From NCBI GenBank assembly GCA_035534435.1, contig DATLRX010000096.1, positions 1 to 64,000 on the forward strand: a stretch of DNA of 64,000 nt. Reading direction: 5' to 3'. Numbering within the stretch: the stretch's first letter is position 1; each line of letters begins with the position of its first letter. The position numbers were made by a program, and so were the translations under genes. The notes below the pieces were generated by a model that had not been told where the DNA came from, ran no database searches, and saw nothing but the letters and a program-made list of their open reading frames with translations. This DNA is from Palsa-851 sp035534435 (GTDB lineage: Bacteria; Chloroflexota; Dormibacteria; Aeolococcales; Aeolococcaceae). This document shows, one piece after another, positions 49,871 through 59,088 of this stretch.

Positions 49871-51292
49871 GTGTCAGACACGCGCGCACCCGCGTCATTC
49901 CCCGCCGGTTTCCTGTGGGGAACCAAGACGTCCTCGTACCAGATCGAGGGCGCGGTCGATGCCGACGGTCGCGGTCCCTCCATCTGGGACACGTTCAGCC
50001 ACCGGCGCGGCGCGACGCGCAACGGCGATACCGGGGACGTTGCGTGCGACCACTACCGTCGCATGGACGAGGACCTGGACCTGCTGGCGAAGCTCGGTGC
50101 TGGCGCGTACTGCTTCTCGGTCGCCTGGTCGCGCGTGCAACCCAGCGGCCGAGGGCCGGCGAACCAGAAGGGTCTCGACTTCTACCGTCGCATGGTGGAT
50201 GGGCTCGTCCGCCGTTCCATCGTGCCGGTGTTGACCGTCTATCACTGGGACCTGCCGCAGGCGCTCGAGGATGCCGGCGGCTGGGTGTCGCGCGATACGG
50301 TCGGCCGCTTCGCTGAGTACACGTGGCTGCTTGCTGACGCACTCGGCGATGTGGTGCCGATGTGGATCACGCTCAACGAGCCGTGGTGCTCGTCATGGGT
50401 GGGATACGGCATCGGCGAGCACGCGCCGGGCATCCGCGACCACGGCATGGCTGCCGCCGCAAACCACCACCTCCTGCTCGCGCACGGGGAGTCGGTGAGC
50501 GTGCTTCGCGCGCAGGTCCCCTCGGCGCAGATCGGGATCGGATTGAATCTGCAACCGATCAGGCCCGCGACCGATCACGACGACGATCGTGCAGCGAGCC
50601 GCCGCGTCGACGGCAACCTCAACCGTCTGTTCCTCGATCCGCTCTTCAAGGGCACCTATCCGGCCGACATGCTCGAGCACTACGCGGCGTGCACACCGGG
50701 GTTCCACGTTGTGGCCGATGGTGATCTCGAGGTGATCAGCCGGCCGATCGACTTCCTCGGTGTGAACTTCTACTCACCCACGACGGTGTGCGCACCCACG
50801 CGCCGCGCACAGGCGCAGGCCGCCGGCTACTGGATTCCGACCCCTCACCGCAGGGAACGCGTCGGCGATTTGGGCGCCGTTCAGGTCCTCCGTACCGAGG
50901 TCGCACGCACGCAGATGGGATGGGAGATCGAGCCGGGAGCGCTTGCCGAGATCCTGCGGCGCGTGCGCGACGAGTACACGACCATCCCGTTGTACGTCAC
51001 CGAGAATGGCGCGGCGTTCGACGACTACATCGGACCTGACGGCGAGATTCACGACCGCGAGCGCGTCCAGTACCTCGACACGCATATCCGGGCGGTTCAC
51101 GACGCAATCGAGTCCGGAGTGGACGTGCGCGGCTACTTCGTCTGGAGCGTCCTCGACAACTTCGAGTGGGCGCATGGGTATTCGCGCCGGTTCGGCCTGA
51201 CATGGGTTGACTTTCGCAGCGGTGAGCGCATCCCCAAAGCGAGCTTCGCCTGGTATCAGCGCACCGCTCGGGCCAACGCGCTCGACGGCTGA
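49871..51292 (+). CDS. Beta-glucosidase, glycoside hydrolase family 1
   Basis: A 473-residue GH1 enzyme from GTG 49871, chosen because GGAGG precedes it; a GTG at 49817 would add 18 residues. It opens FLWGTKTSSYQIEGAVDADG and has the acid/base Glu170 in TLNEPW and the nucleophile Glu378 in VTENGAAF. FGLTWVDF near the end is also typical. It is cytoplasmic (no signal peptide) and would hydrolyse imported cellobiose or other beta-glucosides. It converges on the GH94 gene with a 32-bp gap. A CelR-like site upstream links it to the LacI regulator of that operon. Confidence 0.95.
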   Translation: MSDTRAPASFPAGFLWGTKTSSYQIEGAVDADGRGPSIWDTFSHRRGATRNGDTGDVACDHYRRMDEDLDLLAKLGAGAYCFSVAWSRVQPSGRGPANQKGLDFYRRMVDGLVRRSIVPVLTVYHWDLPQALEDAGGWVSRDTVGRFAEYTWLLADALGDVVPMWITLNEPWCSSWVGYGIGEHAPGIRDHGMAAAANHHLLLAHGESVSVLRAQVPSAQIGIGLNLQPIRPATDHDDDRAASRRVDGNLNRLFLDPLFKGTYPADMLEHYAACTPGFHVVADGDLEVISRPIDFLGVNFYSPTTVCAPTRRAQAQAAGYWIPTPHRRERVGDLGAVQVLRTEVARTQMGWEIEPGALAEILRRVRDEYTTIPLYVTENGAAFDDYIGPDGEIHDRERVQYLDTHIRAVHDAIESGVDVRGYFVWSVLDNFEWAHGYSRRFGLTWVDFRSGERIPKASFAWYQRTARANALDG

Positions 51293-51324
51293 CCCGTCTC
51301 CAGGCCCGCCGGCCGGAGGCTTGG

Positions 51325-53793
51325 TCAGCTCGCCGCCACAAGCTCCGACTGCACGATCGCCTCGACCTCAACGGTGGTTCCGGGGGGAACGGGCGGCACG
51401 ACAGTGCCGTCGATCTCCCGGCCGTCGACAACGAGTCGCGTGACTCTGCCGATCGACCCGACCGGCTTGCGGACCGTGATCCGGTACGTGGCGCCGCGGA
51501 ATCGCCGCGTGGCAGCGAACCCCGACCATGCGGCGGGGATCACCGGGTCGATGCGAAGCCCGTCGAGCGCGGGCCGGATGCCGAGGATCCATTGCGTCGC
51601 AGCGACGAAGTTCCACGCGGCGGTGCCGGTGAGCCACGAGTTCTTCGCCTCGCCGTGCGTTGCGGCGTCACGACCGGCGATCATCTGCGCGTACACGTAC
51701 GGCTCGCAGCGATGCACCTCGCTGATGTGCTCACGTGCCGACGGGTTGATCCGCGAGTAGTAGTCGAAGGCCGCGTCGCCGTCACCGATCATCGTCTCGG
51801 CGATCATGATCCATGGGTTGGTATGGCAGAAGATGCCGGCGTTCTCCTTGTAGCCGGGCGGATACGACGAGATCTCGCCGAGCTCGAGCCGGTATCGCGA
51901 GTACGCCGGTTGCAGCAGGACCGCGCCGTGCTCCGTGGCGAGCATCTCGCAGACGCTGTCGAGCGAACGCCGAGCTCGGCCGTCCTCGATGCCGATGCCG
52001 GCCATCACGCACATCCCCTGCGGCTCGATGAAGATCCGCCCCTCATCGTTGCCGGCGGACCCGACCGGATTGCCGAAGTAGTCGTATGCCCGGAGAAACC
52101 AACGGCCGTCCCACCCGTGGTCTGCGACGGCACGCTCCATCGCCGCCGACCATGCGCGGCAGCCGGCCTCCGCGGTCTCGTGCCCCAGGCTGCGATGCAG
52201 GTCCGCAAGCTCGCCCGCCGCCAGCACGAACTGCCCGGCGATGAAGACCGACTCGGCGTGGCCTCCCTCGCGGTTCTCCGTGGTCTGGAACGATTCTCCC
52301 GGTGTGTCGGAGAAGCAGTTGAGGTTGAGACAGTCGTTCCAGTCGGCGCGGCCGATGAGCGGCAGACCATGCGGGCCGAGGCGGTCCATCGTGTACCGCA
52401 GGCTTCGCTGCAGGTGTTCGAGCAGCGGCGTCGCGCTGGCGACCTCGCTGTTGTAGGGCACGGGTTCATCGAGGATCGTGGTGTCGCCCGTCTCCCGCAC
52501 ATAGGCGCAGACGCTCAGCACGAGCCAGAGCGGGTCGTCATTGAAACCGGCGCCGATGTCGTTGTTGCCGCGTTTCGTCAACGGCTGATACTGGTGATAC
52601 GCGCCGCCAGATGCGAGCTGCGTGGACGCGACGTCGAGCAGGCGCTCGCGGGCCCGCTCCGGCATCATGTGGACGAAGCCGAGGACATCCTGATTCGTGT
52701 CGCGGAAGCCCATGCCGCGCTTGACACCGGACTCGAAGAGCGAGGCTGACCGGCCGATGTTGAACGTGGTGACGCACTGATACGCGTTCCAGACATTGAT
52801 CATCCGGTTCGTGTGCTCGTCCGGGGTGTCGACGCAGACTGCGGACAGCAGCTCGTCCCACCGATCCCGGAGCCGGGCGAGCCCATCCTCGACGGTCTGC
52901 GGCCGCAGCCAGCGATCGATCACCGGTTGCACGCGCCGCTTGTTGATCGTCTGCGAGTCGGGGGGATCGAACTTGTCGTCTCGCGGGTTCTCCGCGTACC
53001 CGAGCACGAAGATGACATCGCGTTCCTCGCCCGGGTCGAGCGCGAGCCGCACGTGGTGCGAGCCGTGCGGTGACCATCCGTGTGCGATCGAGTCGCTCGT
53101 GCTGCCGCGTTCGACCGCAATGGGACGGTCCCAGCCGCGATACGCGCCGAGGAACGTGTCGCGATCGGTGTCATATCCTGCGATCGGCTCGGAACATGCG
53201 AAGTAGGCGAAATGGTTGCGGCGCTCCCGGTACTCGGTCTTGTGATAGATGACGCCGTCGACCACCTCGACCTCGCCCGTGGAGAGGTTGCGCTGGTAGT
53301 TGGTCGCATCGTCCTGCGCGTCCCACAGACAGAACTCCACCGACGAGAACAGCGAGATCTCGCGCGGCTCGTCCTGCAGGTTGGTGACGCGCGCACGCCA
53401 CACCTCCAGGGTCTCGCCGAGCGGCACGTAGAACAGCGTCGAGGCGCGGATGCCGTTGCGTGCGGAGGTGATCGTCGTGTAGGAGAGCCCGTGCCGGCAC
53501 TCGTACGAGTCGAGGACGCTCTGCATCGGTTGCCATGACGGAGACCACACGTCGCCTGTCGAGTCATCGCGGACGTAGAGGTATCTCCCGGCGAGATCGA
53601 ACGGCGCATTGTTGTGCCGGTAGCGTGTGAGCCGCCGGAGGCGCGCGTCGCGAAGGAACGAGTACCCGCCGGCGGTGTTGGAGATCAGTCCGAAGTAGTC
53701 CTCCATGCCCAGGTAGTTGATCCAGGGCAGAGGGGTATCGGGCCGAGTGATGACGTACTCCCTGCGCACGTCATCGAAATGTCCGTACCGCAC
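51325..53793 (-). CDS. GH94 cellobiose/oligosaccharide phosphorylase
   Basis: An 822-residue GH94 phosphorylase of usual length. MRYGHFDDVRREYVITRPDT and LPWINYLGMEDYFGLISNTA begin the N-terminal beta-sandwich; the (alpha/alpha)6 catalytic domain has VKRGMGFRDTNQDVLGFVHM, GFNDDPLW and GRADWNDCLNLN, whose Asp is the general acid (near residue 485). It cleaves a beta-glucoside with phosphate to give glucose 1-phosphate and a shorter sugar, saving ATP. No signal peptide: it works on imported sugar. It is the last gene of the ABC operon; a strong hairpin separates it from the binding-protein gene. Confidence 0.94.
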   Translation of the reverse strand: MRYGHFDDVRREYVITRPDTPLPWINYLGMEDYFGLISNTAGGYSFLRDARLRRLTRYRHNNAPFDLAGRYLYVRDDSTGDVWSPSWQPMQSVLDSYECRHGLSYTTITSARNGIRASTLFYVPLGETLEVWRARVTNLQDEPREISLFSSVEFCLWDAQDDATNYQRNLSTGEVEVVDGVIYHKTEYRERRNHFAYFACSEPIAGYDTDRDTFLGAYRGWDRPIAVERGSTSDSIAHGWSPHGSHHVRLALDPGEERDVIFVLGYAENPRDDKFDPPDSQTINKRRVQPVIDRWLRPQTVEDGLARLRDRWDELLSAVCVDTPDEHTNRMINVWNAYQCVTTFNIGRSASLFESGVKRGMGFRDTNQDVLGFVHMMPERARERLLDVASTQLASGGAYHQYQPLTKRGNNDIGAGFNDDPLWLVLSVCAYVRETGDTTILDEPVPYNSEVASATPLLEHLQRSLRYTMDRLGPHGLPLIGRADWNDCLNLNCFSDTPGESFQTTENREGGHAESVFIAGQFVLAAGELADLHRSLGHETAEAGCRAWSAAMERAVADHGWDGRWFLRAYDYFGNPVGSAGNDEGRIFIEPQGMCVMAGIGIEDGRARRSLDSVCEMLATEHGAVLLQPAYSRYRLELGEISSYPPGYKENAGIFCHTNPWIMIAETMIGDGDAAFDYYSRINPSAREHISEVHRCEPYVYAQMIAGRDAATHGEAKNSWLTGTAAWNFVAATQWILGIRPALDGLRIDPVIPAAWSGFAATRRFRGATYRITVRKPVGSIGRVTRLVVDGREIDGTVVPPVPPGTTVEVEAIVQSELVAAS

Positions 53794-53823
53794 GATGACT
53801 CCTTGTGAGCGTGATGAGCTGAA

Positions 53824-53891
53824 CCCCGCGTTCGGCGGGGCGGCGTCCGGCCGGCGCGCTGCCGGCCGGACGCTTGACCACCTGCTGGTCA
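53824..53891 (-). terminator. Intercistronic hairpin cluster between binding protein and GH94
   Basis: The main stem is GCGTCCGGCCGG (53843-53854) with CCGGCCGGACGC (53862-53873), a perfect 12-bp stem with a 7-base loop. Beside it lie CCCCGC/GCGGGG (53824-53840) and TGACCA/TGGTCA (53875-53891). All fall after the binding-protein stop and before the GH94 start on the same strand. There is no T-run. Such stems usually protect the upstream message or reduce read-through, giving more binding protein than enzyme. Confidence 0.65.
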
Positions 53892-53922
53892 GGCAGGAAG
53901 GTCGGAGGGCGCCAGCCGAACC

Positions 53923-55608
53923 TCAGACGGGCCTGAGGTGCATGAGGATGTACGGGAGCTCCGGGTCGTTCGGCGACGGATCCATGTACGGATTCGACCC
54001 GTCCGGCCACCCCGTGAAATGCGCGCTGCTGTAGACGTTCCAGTCAGCGCCGTAGAGCAGCGGTACCTGAGGAGCCTGGTCGGTCATGATCTGCCCGAGC
54101 GCCTGCACGGCAGTCGTGATCGCTGCGGTGTCGCTCGGGTTCGTGCCCTCGAGCGTCGTCAGCGCCTGGTCGGCCGCATCACTCTTGAAACCGCCGTAGT
54201 TCCCCGCGGAGACCGGTTGCGTGCTGTCGAGCCAGTTCTGGTACTGCACGAACGGAGTCGGGCCGCCGTTGCCCCAGTGGATCATCGACTGGAAGTTCCC
54301 GGCCGTGTAGTCGGCGTACCAGCCGGTGTCCGGGTTGTCGCCCTTGGTCGTGCAGTTGATGCCCTCTGCCTGCAACTGCTGCGAGATGAGCTGTGCATCC
54401 TCCCAGTAGTCCGAGTACGGCACCGGATCCTCGATGTTGAAGCTGATGATCTGACCGTTCTTGGTGTAGCAGTTGGCGGGCGTGCTCGCCGTGCAGTTGC
54501 CGCTGCCGGTCGGAGCCTTGTAACCGTCTGCCGTGAGGAGCGACTTGACCGTCGCCGGGTCGGAATTCGGCTTCAGGTCGTTCTTCGCCGTCGCGCTGAG
54601 GTACTGCGAGAAGTTCGGCAGGATCAAGCCGGTCGACGATGTCGCCGGCGCTTCGTAGCCCGACTCGCCGAGGAGGGCGAGCGCGGTGCGATCGATGCCG
54701 GCGCTGATCGCCTTCCTGACCTGGGGATCACCGAGCGCCCCGTACTTCACGTTGAACCAGAGGGTCACGGTGTTGCCCGATGCGAACCAGTAGTGGTTGG
54801 TCTGCGGGTTCAGCGAGACGAAGTTCTGCTGGATGTTGGCGATATCATTCCCGGCCCAGTCGAGCTGCCCTGCGACGAGCGCGCTGCTCGCCGCGTCGTT
54901 GGTCGCGTAGTACGGAACGTCCACCTCCGAGATCGGCGGGATGCCTCCCCAGTACTTGGAGTTCGCGGCGAACTTCACGACCTGCGTGGAGAAGCTCTTG
55001 AGCGTGTAGGGGCCCGTGCCGACCGGGTTCGCGACCACCGCCGTCGCCGGATTGGAGATCGACGACCACAGATGCTGCGGGACGATGTACGTCGAGCCTG
55101 CGATCGAGAACAGGTTGGTGTACTGCGCGGTGTTGAAGTGGATCGTGACGGAGTTGCCCGACACCGTCGGATCACTCGCCTGCGCGGGGATGCCGCTGGC
55201 GTTGGCGGCGTTGTTGTCCTTGATCGTCTTGAAGGTGAACGCGACGTCCTGCGCGGTGAACGCCTTGCCGTCGCTCCAGGTGATGTTCGGCCGGATCGCG
55301 AAGGTGAGGTCCTTGCCGTCCGTCGAGAAGGTGTAGCTGGTCGCGAGCCAGGGGTGGCTCTGCGCCGGGTCCAGCGCATCGAACTCGTAGAGCGGTTCGT
55401 AGATGAGCGTGCGAAGGTTCATCTTCGTCGCGAACGACGAGGTGTTGAACGGGTTGAAGTCCTGCGTGAACGTGACGCCGGTGTTGGACTCCTCGGTGAG
55501 CACCGCGTGGGTAGCCGGGCCCGTCGAAGGGCTCGGGCTGCTCGAGGCGCACCCGGCGATCGCGAGCGCGGAGGCCACGGCCAGTCCGGTCGCTAGTTTT
55601 CGATTCAT
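53923..55608 (-). CDS. Solute-binding lipoprotein of a Dpp/Opp-type ABC transporter (SBP family 5)
   Basis: A 561-residue extracellular binding protein. The signal ends ALAIAGCASSSPSPS, a lipobox with Cys at about residue 20 and a Ser/Pro linker. FNPFNTSSFATKMNLRTLIY and LIYEPLYEFDALD are typical of family 5 proteins, as are LTFAIRPNITWSDGKAFTAQ and AISAGIDRTALALLGESGY. Family 5 binds peptides, but several members (for example CbtA of Pyrococcus) bind cello-oligosaccharides. With GH94, GH1 and a CelR-like regulator here, an oligosaccharide is the more likely ligand. GGAG precedes the start by ten bases. It is separated from the ATPase gene by 102 bp. Confidence 0.92.
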   Translation of the reverse strand: MNRKLATGLAVASALAIAGCASSSPSPSTGPATHAVLTEESNTGVTFTQDFNPFNTSSFATKMNLRTLIYEPLYEFDALDPAQSHPWLATSYTFSTDGKDLTFAIRPNITWSDGKAFTAQDVAFTFKTIKDNNAANASGIPAQASDPTVSGNSVTIHFNTAQYTNLFSIAGSTYIVPQHLWSSISNPATAVVANPVGTGPYTLKSFSTQVVKFAANSKYWGGIPPISEVDVPYYATNDAASSALVAGQLDWAGNDIANIQQNFVSLNPQTNHYWFASGNTVTLWFNVKYGALGDPQVRKAISAGIDRTALALLGESGYEAPATSSTGLILPNFSQYLSATAKNDLKPNSDPATVKSLLTADGYKAPTGSGNCTASTPANCYTKNGQIISFNIEDPVPYSDYWEDAQLISQQLQAEGINCTTKGDNPDTGWYADYTAGNFQSMIHWGNGGPTPFVQYQNWLDSTQPVSAGNYGGFKSDAADQALTTLEGTNPSDTAAITTAVQALGQIMTDQAPQVPLLYGADWNVYSSAHFTGWPDGSNPYMDPSPNDPELPYILMHLRPV

Positions 55609-55710
55609 CGCTTAGTATCTCCAGTGGGCGCCGGCATTACTGGTGCCGCGCGCTGTCGGTTAATGCGTAGCTGCTGCCGACGAGGGGCCGCCGGATCCTG
55701 TGACGTCACT
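55609..55710. other. 102-bp gap between ATPase and binding-protein genes
   Basis: The gap holds a perfect 10-bp palindrome, GTGACGTCAC (55700-55709), right after the ATPase stop, and no CelR-like site. A separate promoter for the binding protein is possible, but no clear -10/-35 pair is visible. Confidence 0.35.
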
Positions 55711-56811
55711 TCATCCTCCGGTTCCTCCCGCGCTCAATTTCTGCAAGCCCTGCCTCGCTGCCGTCCTGTGGGGGCCCGGTTGCGGCTCGGACGAGTGCCG
55801 GTCCGCGGAGTCGACGTGCAGCCAGCACGCGGCCGTATGCGCGGCCGCCACCTCGACGGTTGGCGGCGCGACCCGGGAGCAGATGTCCATCGCGTGCGGG
55901 CAGCGCGGATGAAAGCGACAGCCGGTCGGGGGTGCGAGCAGGCTCGGCGGCGCACCGCTGCCGGCAAGCGTGGGCGGGACCGCCCGATCCGGGTCCGCCG
56001 CAGCCGACAGCAGGAGCTGGGTGTACGGATGTGCCGGACGGTCGGTGAGCTCGACGCTCGGCGCGGATTCGACCACCTGGCCGGCGTACATCACCATGAT
56101 GCGATCGGCGAGGTAGCGCGCCGACGCGATGTCGTGCGTGACGTAGAGGATCGCCATGTGCTCGCGGTCCCGCAGGTCGGCGAGGAGATTCAGCACGCCG
56201 AGCCGAACCGACACGTCGAGCATGGACACCGGCTCGTCCGCCAGGAGCGCGCGAGGACGAACCGCCAGCGTGCGGGCGATGGCCACGCGCTGCCGCTGAC
56301 CGCCGGAGAGCTCGTGCGGGAACTTGTCGACGAACTGGTCGGGCGGGGACAGGGCGACGCGCCTGAGCAGGTCCGAGACGGCGGCAGAGACGTCGTCGTC
56401 GGCGATGTGGTGGATCCGGAGCGGGCGGACGAGGTGATACCGGATGCGGTGCACCGGGTTCAGCGACGCGAACGGATCCTGGAACACCATCTGGACCTGC
56501 GACGCGTACTTGCGCGTGCGCTTGCCACGCACCGCCTCGCCGTCGAGCAGGACACGGCCGGAGTCCGGCGTCAGGATGCGTGCGAGCATCCGCGCGACGG
56601 TGGTCTTCCCGCACCCGCTCTCGCCGACGACCGCGACCACCTTTCCCGCCTCCAGGCCGATGGAGACGCCGTCGACGGCACGCAGAGCGGCCCGGCGCGT
56701 GAGTGGACCGCGGCCGCGGCGGACCCAGAAACGCTTGCTGAGGTCGCGTCCCTCCAGCACCGGCGGCGACACCGCGGTCGTGAACGGGGTTTCGACGGCG
56801 ACCGCGGTCAT
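55711..56811 (-). CDS. Dpp/Opp-type ABC ATPase (second, OppF/DppF-like)
   Basis: A 366-residue ATPase from ATG 56811, which overlaps the first ATPase gene by ATGA. Walker A is GESGCGKTT, the signature LSGGQRQRVAIARTL and Walker B ALLADEPVSMLD. The Q-loop segment is VQMVFQDPFASLNP. The C-terminus has the oligopeptide-transporter extension with several Cys (GCRFHPRCPHAMDICSR), which in relatives can bind an iron-sulfur cluster. It pairs with the first ATPase to drive the DppBC-like channel. Confidence 0.93.
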   Translation of the reverse strand: MTAVAVETPFTTAVSPPVLEGRDLSKRFWVRRGRGPLTRRAALRAVDGVSIGLEAGKVVAVVGESGCGKTTVARMLARILTPDSGRVLLDGEAVRGKRTRKYASQVQMVFQDPFASLNPVHRIRYHLVRPLRIHHIADDDVSAAVSDLLRRVALSPPDQFVDKFPHELSGGQRQRVAIARTLAVRPRALLADEPVSMLDVSVRLGVLNLLADLRDREHMAILYVTHDIASARYLADRIMVMYAGQVVESAPSVELTDRPAHPYTQLLLSAAADPDRAVPPTLAGSGAPPSLLAPPTGCRFHPRCPHAMDICSRVAPPTVEVAAAHTAACWLHVDSADRHSSEPQPGPHRTAARQGLQKLSAGGTGG

Positions 56812-57968
56812 CGGCCGGCTCCCTGATTCCGGCCTGCGCCGGAGCGCGAGAGCGTCGCGGCGACCGCGGGATTGGGGAGCGCGAGCGCCTCCGGGACCGG
56901 CGTCCCCAGCTCGTGCAGCCAGCACGCCACATCCCGTCGTGCCTCGTTGCGCTCGAGCACCGGGACGTCGACCTTGCACCGCTCCATCACCCATGGGCAG
57001 CGAGGGTGAAAAGCGCAGCCGGGCGGGATGTCTCGCAGGTTCGGTGGCGACCCCGGAATGCCGGCCATCGGCCGGCGCTCGCCGTGCATCGGCGGAAAGC
57101 AGTTGAGCAAGCCGTGCGTGTAGGGGTGGCGGGGTGCTCGGAACAGCGCTGTCGCGGGCGCGGATTCGACCAGCCGGCCCGCGTACATGACCGCGATCTC
57201 GTCGGCGAGCTCGACGAGCAGCGACAGGTCGTGCGTGATGAACAGCGCAGCGAACCCGAGCCGGTCGCGCAGCCCCATGAGCTCGTCGAGGATCTCGCGC
57301 TGCGTGACCACGTCGAGCGCGGTGGTCGGCTCGTCGAGGATCAGCACCTGCGGCTCCAGCGCCAGCGCCATCGCGATCATTGCCCTCTGGCGCATACCGC
57401 CTGAGAGCTCGTGGGGGTAGCCGCGCAGCCGGTCCGCGTTCATCCCGACCATGTCGAGGAGCTCGCCGGCGCGCGCCAGCCGTCCCGGCCGGGACAGACC
57501 GGGACGATGCACCCGGAGGACGTCGTCGAACTGCGCACCGATGGTGGCGACGGGGTTGAGCGCGTTGAGCGCGCTCTGCAGGACGACGGCGATCTCCGAC
57601 CAGCGCACCGAGCGCAGCTCCCTGTCACCGGCCGCGAGCATGTCGACGGTCTGCGCACGTCCGCCCCCGCTGTTCGGCTTGGAGTGAAAGATCACCTCAC
57701 CGCCGGTGATCACCGCCGGCGCGCGGAGCAGACGAAGTGCGGCCATCGCGAGAGTCGACTTGCCGCTGCCGCTCTCGCCCGCGAGCCCGACGACCTCACC
57801 GCGGCGGAGCGTGAGATCACATCCGACGACTGCGTGCACCGCGTCGTCGCCGAACCCGTAGTCGACACTGAGACCCTTGATCTCGAGCACCGGGTCGGCG
57901 AACACCGCTGCGGGCACGGCGCGGGTCGCGTCGTCGGCGGAGGGGATGCGGTCGAGCCGGCTCGTCAT
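56808..57968 (-). CDS. Dpp/Opp-type ABC ATPase (first, OppD/DppD-like)
   Basis: A 386-residue ATPase with Walker A GESGSGKST, signature LSGGMRQRAMIAMAL and Walker B VLILDEPTTALD. The Q-loop region (VVLQSALNALNPV) and the C-terminal Cys-rich block (GCAFHPRCPWVMERC) fit the OppD/DppD class. ATG 57968 overlaps the permease stop (ATGA), and its own stop overlaps the second ATPase gene. Two unequal ATPases per transporter are normal for peptide-type systems and unlike the single shared MsiK-type ATPase used by most actinobacterial sugar transporters. Confidence 0.93.
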   Translation of the reverse strand: MTSRLDRIPSADDATRAVPAAVFADPVLEIKGLSVDYGFGDDAVHAVVGCDLTLRRGEVVGLAGESGSGKSTLAMAALRLLRAPAVITGGEVIFHSKPNSGGGRAQTVDMLAAGDRELRSVRWSEIAVVLQSALNALNPVATIGAQFDDVLRVHRPGLSRPGRLARAGELLDMVGMNADRLRGYPHELSGGMRQRAMIAMALALEPQVLILDEPTTALDVVTQREILDELMGLRDRLGFAALFITHDLSLLVELADEIAVMYAGRLVESAPATALFRAPRHPYTHGLLNCFPPMHGERRPMAGIPGSPPNLRDIPPGCAFHPRCPWVMERCKVDVPVLERNEARRDVACWLHELGTPVPEALALPNPAVAATLSRSGAGRNQGAGR

Positions 57969-59083
57969 GGCCGCGCACCATCCGGCGAACTGCCATCGAC
58001 CCCGACGTTGACGATGGGCATCACGGTCGCGGCGATCGCCGTCGGCACGGGCCGCCGCATCACGGGCGTGAAGCCGAGCTTCGGTTGCCTGCGCAGACCC
58101 GCACGGCGAGCCTTCTTGCGCGACATCCCGGCGTCGCGAAGACGCGGATTGATGAACTCGTCCATGCCGAAGTTGAGGAGCGCGAGGCCGCACCCGAGGA
58201 GCGCGATGCACACGCCCGGCGGTGCCCACCACCACCACCAACCGCTCGCGGGCGCGCTCTCCGCCTGTGCCTGCATGAGCATCAGGCCCCAGTTCCAGAT
58301 GTTGCTGCCCGCAAGACCGAGGTACGCGAGCGCGACGTATGCGCCGAGCGCGTAGAGGGTCGTGAAGAGAAACGACGAGGCCGCGATCGGCACCAGGTTC
58401 GGGAGAACCTCGTACGCGATGATGCGGAAGCTGCTCTCACCGGAGACGCGCGCGGCTTCGACGAATTCGCGGTTTCGAAGCGAGAGCGTCTGCGCGCGAA
58501 GCACCCGTGCTCCGAAGGCCCAGCCCGTCACGCTGACGATGAGCGCGATGAGCACCGGGCTCGAGTCCGCGCCGGGCACATAGCTCGCAAGCACGATGAG
58601 CAGCGGCAGGCCGGGAATCGCGAGGAACACATTGGCCGCAAGCGACAGCCCGTCGTCGGTGAAGCCGCCGATGTAGCCGGCCGTCACACCGACGACGATC
58701 GACAACACCGTCGCCGCGGCGCCGGCGAGGAACCCGACAAGCATCGTCGCCCGCGCGGAGACGAGCAGCTGCGAGAGGACGTCGTTCGCGTAGATGGTGG
58801 TGCCGAGCGGGTGCGCGCGCGACGGCGACAGCGGGAGGATCTGTGGCGACCCGAACAATCCCTTCGCCGGCACGATCTGCACCCACGTGAGATCGGTGTG
58901 CGTCGGGCTGTAGGGGGCGATGATCGGGCCGATGATCGCCAGCAGCGCGAAGAGCAGGAGGATCACCGCGCCTGCGATGACCTTGGGAGAACGAGGCAGG
59001 CGCAACGCGCGGAACCGGGGGACGGCAGGCGACGGCACGCCGGAGACCGGTGCGGAGGTGAGGCCCTGGACCGTCGTGCTCAC
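57965..59083 (-). CDS. Dpp/Opp-type ABC permease (DppC-like)
   Basis: A 372-residue permease. A cytoplasmic N-terminus of about 40 residues precedes the first helix (VIAGAVILLLFALLAIIGPI). The HPLGTTIYANDVLSQLL segment is diagnostic of DppC/OppC, and EFVEAARVSGESSFRIIAYE is the EAA-like loop that meets the ATPases. Five further helices follow. The tail after the last helix is long and basic (MSRKKARRAGLRRQPK). GTG 59083 is chosen because AGGAGG lies ten bases upstream; TTG 59092, overlapping the DppB stop, is also possible. Confidence 0.92.
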   Translation of the reverse strand: MSTTVQGLTSAPVSGVPSPAVPRFRALRLPRSPKVIAGAVILLLFALLAIIGPIIAPYSPTHTDLTWVQIVPAKGLFGSPQILPLSPSRAHPLGTTIYANDVLSQLLVSARATMLVGFLAGAAATVLSIVVGVTAGYIGGFTDDGLSLAANVFLAIPGLPLLIVLASYVPGADSSPVLIALIVSVTGWAFGARVLRAQTLSLRNREFVEAARVSGESSFRIIAYEVLPNLVPIAASSFLFTTLYALGAYVALAYLGLAGSNIWNWGLMLMQAQAESAPASGWWWWWAPPGVCIALLGCGLALLNFGMDEFINPRLRDAGMSRKKARRAGLRRQPKLGFTPVMRRPVPTAIAATVMPIVNVGVDGSSPDGARP

Positions 59084-59088
59084 CGCGG

